Part shown: in pieces, positions 1-5,226 of the stretch
Layout of the letters: each line of letters opens with the position of its first letter
How positions within the stretch are numbered: the stretch's first letter is position 1
Assembly: GCA_946611495.1 (NCBI GenBank)
Contig: CAMODR010000089.1
Coordinates: 1 to 6,077 of the forward strand
Length of the DNA: 6,077 nucleotides
Source of the DNA: an uncultured Methanobrevibacter sp.
GTDB lineage: Archaea; Methanobacteriota; Methanobacteria; Methanobacteriales; Methanobacteriaceae
Reading direction: 5' to 3'
Notes under the pieces: generated by a model
Seen by the model: only the letters and a program-made list of their open reading frames with translations
What the model was told of the DNA's origin: nothing
Databases searched by the model: none
Made by a program: the position numbers and the translations under genes

Positions 1-190
1 ATCATTTAATCCAATTTAATTTATTAGTGGCCAATAGTTTATAGTTTTAATATTCAATAAACAGTTTTTAATCAATTAATCCTTTTTAATAATTTTTATG
101 GATTCTTTTTAAGTCTATTGAATTATTAAAAATTCTTTTTGCAATTTTGATAATTATTCATTTTATCCTTAAAAAAGGAGAAGAATTAAA
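1..190. other. AT-rich intergenic leader before the first regulator gene
   Basis: No coding region is visible in this stretch. It consists of A/T runs with repeated TTTAAT and TTTTTAAT words. A 6-bp inverted repeat (GTTTAT at 37-42, ATAAAC at 57-62) and a short hairpin-like unit (GAATT 120-124, AATTC 131-135, then T5 at 136-140) are present. The second could be a weak terminator of a gene to the left or part of a leader. I could not fix a TATA box for the downstream gene: several AT-rich words fit about equally well. Confidence 0.5.
176..180 (+). promoter_or_regulatory. Shine-Dalgarno site of the first regulator gene
   Basis: AGGAG lies 10 bases before the ATG at 191. It matches the complement of the conserved 3' end of archaeal 16S rRNA and fixes that ATG as the start. 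Confidence 0.75.
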
Positions 191-1006
191 ATGTATTATC
201 ACGATTTTGTAAAGGAAAAGTTGAAATTTTTAAATAACTCTGAAGTTAGATTAAGAATACTGGCTTGCTTATCTAAGCATCCATTAAGTTTAGCTGATTT
301 TAAGAGAATGTCCTTTGTAAGTTACAGTTCCATTTCAACGAATGTCCATAAGTTATGTCTTGAGGGCTATGTTGAAAAAATCAGCAGAAATAATTTCCAA
401 TTAACAAATATGGGCAAGATTTATTTAATTTCAATAATGGAGTTTCATGACACAATTAACACGGTAAATAACTTTTCTGAGTTTTGGCTAGATCATGATG
501 TAGATGCATTATCAGTAAAATACTTAAAGAAAATTTCTGATTTGGAAGGTTCTAAACTTATTAAAAGTGGGCCTGCAGATATTTATAGGACTCATGAGGA
601 GTTTAGAAAGCTTTTTAGAGATTCTGAAATATTAAGTGTGATTTTTCCTTATCTCCATCCAGAATATCCCCGTCTAATTAGAAAATTGGTTTCAAATGGC
701 TCAAAGGTTCAGATATTAGTTCCAGAAATTATCTGTGAACGATTCATTAAGAGCATTGGGGAAACTCTTGTTAGAAGCGCTATAAAGACTGACGTTCTAT
801 CTATAAAATGTCTTGAAGGTGATGTTAAATTGGCTTTAGCAGTTTCTAATCAATGGGTTTCTATAGGATTGTTTAAAAGGGACGGCAGCTATGACCAAAG
901 CAGATTATTGGTTTCAGATAGAAAAGAAGCCATTAAATGGTCAAACAGTATTTTTGCATCATATGATCGGAAGGCTAAAGAGATAGATCTTACGGCTTTA
1001 AAATAG
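191..1006 (+). CDS. FilR1-like (DUF1724) winged-helix transcriptional regulator
   Basis: This 271-residue cytoplasmic protein is probably a DNA-binding transcription regulator. Residues about 13-75 form a winged helix-turn-helix: helix pair 'SEVRLRILACLSKHPLSLAD', a putative recognition helix near 44-61 (SYSSISTNVHKLCLEGYV), and a wing ending in 'LTNMGK'. The rest resembles the methanogen FilR1 middle domain (formerly DUF1724). Its signposts are FWLDHD at 98-103, a predicted beta-strand/loop 'SVIFPYLHPEYP' at 149-160, 'LALAVSNQWVSIGLF' at 214-228 and a late Trp (W250) in 'AIKWSNSIF'. No transmembrane segment or response-regulator receiver domain is seen, so its signal is unknown. Several FilR1-like proteins are found in Methanobacteriales and their targets are mostly unstudied. 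The start is fixed by the AGGAG site. The gene ends in TAG, and a second regulator of similar build follows on the same strand after a repeat-bearing spacer of 133 bases. The family call is from recognition of motifs, not a search. Confidence 0.85.
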   Translation: MYYHDFVKEKLKFLNNSEVRLRILACLSKHPLSLADFKRMSFVSYSSISTNVHKLCLEGYVEKISRNNFQLTNMGKIYLISIMEFHDTINTVNNFSEFWLDHDVDALSVKYLKKISDLEGSKLIKSGPADIYRTHEEFRKLFRDSEILSVIFPYLHPEYPRLIRKLVSNGSKVQILVPEIICERFIKSIGETLVRSAIKTDVLSIKCLEGDVKLALAVSNQWVSIGLFKRDGSYDQSRLLVSDRKEAIKWSNSIFASYDRKAKEIDLTALK

Positions 1007-1035
1007 TGTTTGAAATTTAATTTTGGACCTATTTG

Positions 1036-1072
1036 TTTTTTAATTTATTATTTAGTTATTTTTTAGTTTTTT
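1036..1072 (+). terminator. Tandem T-tract terminator candidate after the first regulator
   Basis: Three T6 runs (1036-1041, 1059-1064, 1067-1072) begin 30 bases after the stop codon, without a strong hairpin. Archaeal RNA polymerase is known to terminate at U-rich tracts, often several in a row, so this cluster is a reasonable termination region. It overlaps the first unit of the repeat described for 1054-1124. Confidence 0.45.
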
Positions 1073-1124
1073 AAGATAAATGGCTATTTTAGTTTTAATA
1101 TAAATAGTTATTTTAGTTTTTTTT
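1054..1124 (+). repeat. Three degenerate AT-rich direct repeats in the regulator spacer
   Basis: Units start at 1054, 1082 and 1106 (28 and 24 bases apart). They share the core RGYTATTTTAGTTTT; the first unit has two extra T residues. The last two units flank the probable TATA box of the second regulator, with the third unit covering its likely transcription start. They may be operator half-sites or simply reiterated T-tract terminators; the sequence does not decide between these. Confidence 0.55.
1095..1106 (+). promoter_or_regulatory. Probable TATA box of the second regulator gene
   Basis: TTAATATAAATA has the look of an archaeal TATA box. Counting about 25 bases downstream from its centre puts the transcription start near 1125, giving a leader of roughly 15 bases that still contains the GGTG ribosome site. 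The surroundings are so AT-rich that other boxes cannot be excluded. Confidence 0.4.
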
Positions 1125-1130
1125 ACAGTG

Positions 1131-1134
1131 GGTG
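1131..1134 (+). promoter_or_regulatory. Shine-Dalgarno site (GGTG) that decides the second regulator's start
   Basis: GGTG, within GGTGTGAT, resembles the GGTGAT part of the archaeal Shine-Dalgarno consensus and lies 5 bases before the ATG at 1140. The upstream GTG codons at 1128 and 1134 are in the same frame but overlap or precede this site. ATG 1140 is therefore the better start. Confidence 0.55.
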
Positions 1135-1139
1135 TGATA

Positions 1140-1958
1140 ATGATTGGTGATTTGAAATTTGATTTGAATAGTGAAAACTTTTATATAATGAGGTTTTTAT
1201 TAGGGTCTTTTATGAGGTCTAGAGTTTTATTGGCTTTAGTAGACTCATCATCTAGACTAAACACATTAAGAAATGATTTGGGAAAGAGTTCCGCTACAGT
1301 TTTGCATGCTGTTAGTGAGTTGGAATCTTATAATTTGACTATAAAAGATTATAAGGATTATTGCTTGTCATCAAAAGGATTCATTTATGCATTGGCTTTG
1401 GATAAGTTGGTAAAAAATTTATATATCTTCCAATCAAATCCTAACTTTTGGCAAAAGCATGATATTGATAATCTGCCTAACGAATTTGTTGAAAATGCAT
1501 ATCTTCTTAAGGATTCCACTTATATCTCAACGGATAAAAGGGATATGGAAAAGCCTGTAAATGATTATTTTAAAAATATAAAAAATTCAGACCATATTCG
1601 GGTAATATTGCCGGTATTTTCTGAAATATATCTTGAGATGATACTGAAATCACTTAGAGGAGATCATAAATTAGAATTGATTGTTGATGATAAGGTGTTT
1701 GGGTCTTTAAAAAATTCAAGTTATTTCAATAGGATTTTACGATTGTCTAAAGAGAAAAAATTAGTTCTTAAGAAATATTTTGGAGACTTAAGCTTATTTC
1801 TCACTATAGGCAATGATTTCATATCTCTAAATTTATTTGATATGGAGGGGTTCTTTGATGACTCTGAAACTATTTTCAATAAGACTTCTGATGGTATAAA
1901 GTGGGGAGAAATCATATTTAATTTTTATTTGGACAATTCTTCTACAGTTGTTTTGTAG
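1140..1958 (+). CDS. FilR1-like winged-helix regulator, divergent neighbour of the first
   Basis: From ATG 1140 this encodes 272 residues; an in-frame GTG at 1128 would add four. Residues about 26-84 look like a winged helix-turn-helix ('RSRVLLALVDSSSRLNTLRN', recognition helix near 50-66, wing 'YKDYCLSSKG'). The C-terminal part follows the same plan as the upstream gene: FWQKHDID at 103-110, 'IRVILPVFSEIYLE' near 153-166, 'LFLTIGNDFISLNLF' near 219-233, and a late Trp (W255) in 'GIKWGEIIF'. It is clearly more divergent from the family pattern than its neighbour; for example, the usual HPEY-like turn is absent. The two probably arose by an old duplication or were brought together separately; identity looks low. 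No membrane segment is seen. The last codon, TAG, is also the first three bases of a tandem repeat array. Its function as a regulator is inferred, and no target is known. Confidence 0.75.
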   Translation: MIGDLKFDLNSENFYIMRFLLGSFMRSRVLLALVDSSSRLNTLRNDLGKSSATVLHAVSELESYNLTIKDYKDYCLSSKGFIYALALDKLVKNLYIFQSNPNFWQKHDIDNLPNEFVENAYLLKDSTYISTDKRDMEKPVNDYFKNIKNSDHIRVILPVFSEIYLEMILKSLRGDHKLELIVDDKVFGSLKNSSYFNRILRLSKEKKLVLKKYFGDLSLFLTIGNDFISLNLFDMEGFFDDSETIFNKTSDGIKWGEIIFNFYLDNSSTVVL

Positions 1959-2058
1959 TTTAAAAGAAATTAGTGTAGTTTAAAAGAAACTTAGTATAAT
2001 TTAAAAGAAAATTAATATAATTTATAAGAAAAGTAGTATAGTTTATACGAAATTAGTA
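1956..2058 (+). repeat. Five tandem 20-21 bp repeats directly after the second regulator
   Basis: Five head-to-tail copies occupy 1956-1975, 1976-1996, 1997-2017, 2018-2038 and 2039-2058, with lengths of 20, 21, 21, 21 and 20 bases. The core is TARTTTAWAAGAAA followed by a TTAGTA-like end. The first three copies keep TTTAAAAGAAA exactly; the last two drift at the centre (TTTATAAGAAA and TTTATACGAAA). The first copy starts on the TAG stop codon. The period is close to two turns of B-DNA. Nothing in the copies looks coding. The array could be protein-binding sites on one DNA face, a 3'-UTR element, or slippage-derived sequence. Confidence 0.85.
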
Positions 2059-2081
2059 TTCAAAAATGTTCATTTAAAAAT

Positions 2082-2120
2082 AAAAAAAGAGAATAGTTAT
2101 TGAATATTCAATAACTTTTT
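2082..2120. terminator. Bidirectional terminator between converging genes
   Basis: A perfect 22-bp palindrome (2095-2116, half-site AGTTATTGAAT) can fold into an 8-bp stem with a 6-base loop. On the plus strand it runs straight into T5 (2116-2120). On the minus strand it is followed six bases later by T7 (2082-2088). It lies in the only gap between converging genes, 137 bases past the second regulator's stop and 70 bases past the glycyl-tRNA synthetase stop, so it can serve both. A further minus-strand T7 at 2155-2161 may end the synthetase transcript earlier. Confidence 0.65.
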
Positions 2121-2185
2121 AATATGTAATTTTTGTTGAATTTAGCTTTTATTTAAAAAAATTAAAGGAAGATAAAATTAAAAAC

Positions 2186-3901
2186 TTAATTTTGAAGCTT
2201 TTCTTCAATGATTTCTTTTAAGTCTTCAATCTTAACTCTCTCTTGCTCTTCAGTGTCTCTGTTTCTGATAGTTACTGTATTGTCTTCTTTTGTATCAAAG
2301 TCAACAGTAATTGCTATTGGAACACCTACTTCATCAGCACGAGCATATCTTTTTCCAATAGTTCCTGAAGTGTCATTATCTACTGTAAATCCTGCTTCAC
2401 GTAAACTGTGGGTGATTTCAGTAGCTATTTCTCCAAGACCTTCTTTATTCATTAATGGGAAGACACTAACTTGTATAGGGGCTATTTCATTTGCAAATTT
2501 AAAGTATTCTTTGTCAAATCCATCCTCTTCGGTTTTAAAGGAGTGGAGCAATGTGCAGTAGAGAATACGGTCAATACCAAATGATGGTTCGATTACGTGA
2601 GGGATAATCCTTTCTCCTTTGACTTCTTCTTCAATGTCTTCAAAGATTAGGTGTTCTTTTAGGATTTCAAAGGTGTTGTCTAATTCAAGAATGTATTTTC
2701 CTTCTTTTTCAACAGTATCCTTAAGCTCTAAAACCTCTTCATCACTCAGGTTTTCAATATATGTCTTGATTTTTGGAGAATCTCCTTTAAAAGCAGGTCC
2801 GAATAATTTTAAATTAGGCTTTACAATGGTCTTTTTAACGAGTTTTGGTTCATCAAATTCTCTGTAGATGCTTAATTCATCATTACTGAACTCAGTATGT
2901 GCCTTTAAGTCGTAATCTCCTCTATCTGCAATACCTATGATTTCAACCCAACCGTATTGGTCAGTTAAGCATTCTACGTCCCAACAGTCAAGAGCATAGT
3001 GTGCCATTTCTCCAGGCAAGTGTTGTCTGAATCTTAGCACTTCATCAGGTATTCCTAATTCCTTAAGGAATTTCCTTGCAAGATATAATTGATAGATCAA
3101 TGTTTCAGAGGATACGACACCTTGATCTAAAGCTTCTTGAGCAGTGATTTCTAAGGTTTCCTTATTGTTTATTTGAACATCTTGAGATGATAAGTATAAT
3201 TTTTCATTAGCTATTTGGCTAAATTTAGGGTGAGTCTTATCTTTAGGGTCTAAAAAGATTTCAGCTTCAGCTTGAGTAAATTCTCTAAGACGAATGACTC
3301 CTTGTCTTGGAGATATTTCATTTCTGTAAGCTTTTCCTAGTTGAACTGCACCAAATGGAAGTTTGTTTTTAAAGAATCTTGATAATCGTTTGAATAAGAT
3401 AAATATTCCTTGAGCTGTTTCAGGTCTCATGTATCCTACTTTGTCCCCTTTAGCTCCGATTTCAGTTTTAAACATTAAGTTATAGTTCCAAATATTTGCC
3501 AAGTCTCCACCACAGCTAGGACATTTGATATTGTTTTCCGCTACGATTTTGTCCATTTCCTCATTTTCCAAGCTTTCAACATCTTCTCCAATTGCCTCTT
3601 CAATGATGTGGTCTGCTCTGAACACTTCTCCACATGATTCACATTTGGTCATTGGATCTGTAAAGTTATCAACGTGTCCAGATGCTTTTAAGACTTCTTT
3701 TGGCATTACTGTAGGGCCTTCTATTTCGTGGAATCCTTCTCCTGCAATGTATTGCTTTCTCCATTTTTGCATGATATTGTTTTTTAAGCTTGCTCCTAAA
3801 GGTCCGTAATCAGTAAATCCGGACACTCCAGAGTAGATTTCAAAAGAAGGCCATAAAAATCCTCTTTTACGTGCTATGTTGGTCATTTTTTCATGATTCA
3901 T
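2186..3901 (-). CDS. glyS: Glycyl-tRNA synthetase, archaeal/eukaryotic class II type
   Basis: This enzyme attaches glycine to tRNA-Gly using ATP, in the cytoplasm, normally as a homodimer. The 571 residues are complete and of usual length for archaea. The N-terminus has the family block RGFLWPSFEIYSG (13-25) and DYGPLGA (31-37). Motif 1 lies near GFHEIEGP (56-63). A zinc-type pair of CxxC sites is intact (C87/C90 and C127/C130). RPETAQG (159-165) helps bind glycine and adenylate. Motif 2 is YRNEISPRQG...REF (192-208) and motif 3 is EPSFGIDRIL (438-447). The anticodon-binding domain runs from about 473 (APIQVSVFPL) to the end. The first ATG is preferred over M6 because a GGAG site lies 8 bases before it. 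It is the last of three minus-strand genes but has its own promoter, so it is probably transcribed alone. No key residue is missing. Confidence 0.97.
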   Translation of the reverse strand: MNHEKMTNIARKRGFLWPSFEIYSGVSGFTDYGPLGASLKNNIMQKWRKQYIAGEGFHEIEGPTVMPKEVLKASGHVDNFTDPMTKCESCGEVFRADHIIEEAIGEDVESLENEEMDKIVAENNIKCPSCGGDLANIWNYNLMFKTEIGAKGDKVGYMRPETAQGIFILFKRLSRFFKNKLPFGAVQLGKAYRNEISPRQGVIRLREFTQAEAEIFLDPKDKTHPKFSQIANEKLYLSSQDVQINNKETLEITAQEALDQGVVSSETLIYQLYLARKFLKELGIPDEVLRFRQHLPGEMAHYALDCWDVECLTDQYGWVEIIGIADRGDYDLKAHTEFSNDELSIYREFDEPKLVKKTIVKPNLKLFGPAFKGDSPKIKTYIENLSDEEVLELKDTVEKEGKYILELDNTFEILKEHLIFEDIEEEVKGERIIPHVIEPSFGIDRILYCTLLHSFKTEEDGFDKEYFKFANEIAPIQVSVFPLMNKEGLGEIATEITHSLREAGFTVDNDTSGTIGKRYARADEVGVPIAITVDFDTKEDNTVTIRNRDTEEQERVKIEDLKEIIEEKLQN

Positions 3902-3909
3902 TAATATTT

Positions 3910-3913
3910 CTCC
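3910..3913 (-). promoter_or_regulatory. Shine-Dalgarno site of glyS
   Basis: On the minus strand GGAG (extending to GGAGAAA) stands 8 bases before the ATG at 3901. It supports this start over the next in-frame ATG five codons on. Confidence 0.7.
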
Positions 3914-3931
3914 ATAATTATGGTTTTTGAG

Positions 3932-3968
3932 TTATATTATTAGTATTATTTTTAAAAGTTATTATAAA
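3932..3968 (-). promoter_or_regulatory. glyS core promoter: TATA box plus conserved start-region block
   Basis: Reading the minus strand, TTTATAAT (3968-3961) is followed after 8 bases by a 21-base block (3952-3932) with the core AAAATAATACTAATA. The block is 20/21 identical to one at the same distance from a TATA box in front of the Fe-S protein gene. Transcription would start about 25 bases past the TATA centre, near 3940, inside this block. That gives a leader of about 40 bases. Confidence 0.6.
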
Positions 3969-4088
3969 GTATTTAATTTTTGTTTAAATTAATAATATAT
4001 CAATTTATAATATCTTTTTTTTAATATATAATGTTAGTTAAAAAAATAGTATTTTTGTGCTTTTTTATAAAGTTTTTAAAAAATTAGG

Positions 4089-4150
4089 ATAAGAAAGTTT
4101 GATTTAATTTTTTCTTATTTTAGTAGAATTTAAGAAAAAAAGTTAAAAAA
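4089..4150 (-). terminator. T-tract terminator region of the Fe-S protein gene
   Basis: On the minus strand the stop codon is followed within about 30 bases by T6 (4145-4150) and T7 (4135-4141). Next comes a 10-bp perfect inverted repeat (4131-4140 with 4108-4117, 13-base loop). One arm can instead pair with 4089-4096 (ATAAGAAA). U-tracts are sufficient for archaeal termination; the hairpins may be incidental in such AT-rich DNA. The region lies upstream of the glyS promoter, so it separates the two transcripts. Confidence 0.5.
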
Positions 4151-4160
4151 CTAAGTTTAA

Positions 4161-5036
4161 TTAATTTTTATAATCAACCAATTCGTCAATTCTATTTAAT
4201 ACAGCATCAACGGATTTTTGAGTGTAAGTTAATTCAATAGCATCAAATTTACATTTTTGAATACAGTGACCGCATCCTACACATTTGTTTTGGTCAATGG
4301 TTACTTTGCCATTTTCTAAGCTTATTGCATTTCCAAAGCAAACATCATCGCCTAAGCACTTTTTACACATTTTACAATTGTCTTCAATGGTATGGACTTC
4401 AACATCTTCAAGTCTCATGACCTTATCGCTGATGTCATCATTCAAGTCTGGAAGCACTTTCCATAAGCAGCAACATGGGCAACAGTGGCAAATGGTTAAT
4501 AATTGTTCTTTAGGCCCTACATTCATCCAAATGGTATCTATCTTATTTCTTCCGATAACATGGCTTAATCCATAGCTATCTGCTAAATCAACATGTTCTA
4601 AAGCTTCTTCTACTGTAGCTCTTCTACCATATTTTGAAGCTATTTTTCTGGATGCAGGTCCTATGAATATGCAACCAAAATCCTGTGGATAGTCTTGGCA
4701 GTCATTGGATGATCTGCAGAGACATTTGTTCATTATTACAATGTCTGAAGCTTGTTTGATGACTATTTTAATTATTTCGCTTGGAACGAATTCAGAATCA
4801 TCCTTTTCAAAGCTTTGATTGATTTCAATATTTGCAGAAATAGTGCTTGATGTTTTGTTCTTATTGACTGTATTCCTGTTTGGAAGAACAAAAATCTCAT
4901 CATCTTGGAAAAGTAGTCTGTCAATGATTTTTTTAGCAATTTTAGATTTTCTTGTTAATCTTGAGAGGAAAAAACGAGTATGAAATGTGTGTTTGACTAA
5001 AAATGTAGTGATGTCTTCGTAATATCCTTTTCTCAT
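4161..5036 (-). CDS. Cysteine-rich 4Fe-4S binding protein, function unknown
   Basis: This 291-residue soluble protein has 18 cysteines and almost certainly carries several iron-sulfur clusters, probably for electron transfer. Residues 1-60 are basic and helix-rich without cysteine. Two unusual cysteine blocks follow: C105, C107, C113 and C122 (KCLCR...DC...GC), then CHCCPCCC at 183-190. The C-terminus has two ferredoxin-type motifs: C221/C224/C227/C233, with a two-residue insertion before the last cysteine, and the regular C252/C255/C258/C262. In both, the proline that usually follows the fourth cysteine is replaced (F234, K263). The layout 'CxCR...C...GC...G, then a Cys cluster, then two ferredoxin motifs' recalls a family of uncharacterised Fe-S proteins in strict anaerobes, including methanogens; this is recollection, not a search. 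The start is supported by GGGAG 7 bases upstream. The neighbours (tRNA methyltransferase, glycyl-tRNA synthetase) give no functional clue. No membrane or signal segment is seen. Confidence 0.8.
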   Translation of the reverse strand: MRKGYYEDITTFLVKHTFHTRFFLSRLTRKSKIAKKIIDRLLFQDDEIFVLPNRNTVNKNKTSSTISANIEINQSFEKDDSEFVPSEIIKIVIKQASDIVIMNKCLCRSSNDCQDYPQDFGCIFIGPASRKIASKYGRRATVEEALEHVDLADSYGLSHVIGRNKIDTIWMNVGPKEQLLTICHCCPCCCLWKVLPDLNDDISDKVMRLEDVEVHTIEDNCKMCKKCLGDDVCFGNAISLENGKVTIDQNKCVGCGHCIQKCKFDAIELTYTQKSVDAVLNRIDELVDYKN

Positions 5037-5043
5037 TTTTTAA

Positions 5044-5048
5044 CTCCC
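5044..5048 (-). promoter_or_regulatory. Shine-Dalgarno site of the Fe-S protein gene
   Basis: GGGAG on the minus strand lies 7 bases before the ATG at 5036 and supports that start. Confidence 0.7.
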
Positions 5049-5092
5049 ATATAAATTACTTAAATTATTAAATTAGTTAAATTGCTTAAATT

Positions 5093-5129
5093 TTATACTA
5101 TTAGTATTATTTTATTAATTGTTTATAAA
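5093..5129 (-). promoter_or_regulatory. Fe-S gene core promoter, matching the glyS promoter
   Basis: On the minus strand TTTATAAA (5129-5122) is followed after exactly 8 bases by the 21-base block 5113-5093 (core AAAATAATACTAATA, then GTATAA). Only one base differs from the glyS block (G for A). Here the change makes a small inverted repeat, ATACT/AGTAT with a 3-base spacer (5095-5107). The expected start is near 5101, giving a leader of about 65 bases. Confidence 0.6.
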
Positions 5130-5175
5130 ATTTTTTATTAGTTTTAATATTTGCTAATAATTTTAAACTGAATCA

Positions 5176-5204
5176 AGTATTATTTTAATATTCAAATATT
5201 TAAA
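5176..5204 (-). promoter_or_regulatory. Possible second, distal promoter of the Fe-S gene
   Basis: AAAATAATACT occurs again on the minus strand at 5186-5176. An AT-rich TATA-like word (TTTAAATA) at 5204-5197 sits about 10 bases before it, close to the spacing in the other two promoters. The rest of the block is not conserved, so this may be an alternative upstream promoter or chance similarity. Confidence 0.25.
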
Positions 5205-5226
5205 CCCTCTATTTTGATTTAAGGGA

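Noticed and set aside
120..140. GAATT/AATTC hairpin plus T5 as a terminator or attenuator before the first regulator
   Set aside because: A five-base-pair AT-rich stem is expected by chance here, and it is unclear which transcript would use it.
1721..1915. Minus-strand open frame opposite the second regulator
   Set aside because: It is a 64-codon shadow inside a longer gene with recognisable domain features on the plus strand.
1956..2058. Short tandem units considered as a CRISPR array
   Set aside because: The copies are directly adjacent with no unique spacers, the unit is too short and AT-rich, and no cas gene is nearby.
2208..2561. Plus-strand open frame of 117 codons opposite glyS
   Set aside because: It is the antisense of a well-recognised synthetase. 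Its Ser/Thr/Leu-rich composition is that of an antisense shadow, and it has no family resemblance.
3525..3809. Plus-strand open frame opposite the start of glyS
   Set aside because: It lies fully inside the synthetase zinc and motif 1 region on the other strand and shows no domain of its own.
4285..4575. Plus-strand open frame opposite the Fe-S gene
   Set aside because: It is a shadow of the ferredoxin-motif region, and the cysteine spacing of the minus strand proves which strand codes.
5205..5225. CCCT/AGGG inverted repeat as a trmJ terminator
   Set aside because: The stem is only four base pairs with a 13-base loop, and no clear T-run follows on the minus strand.
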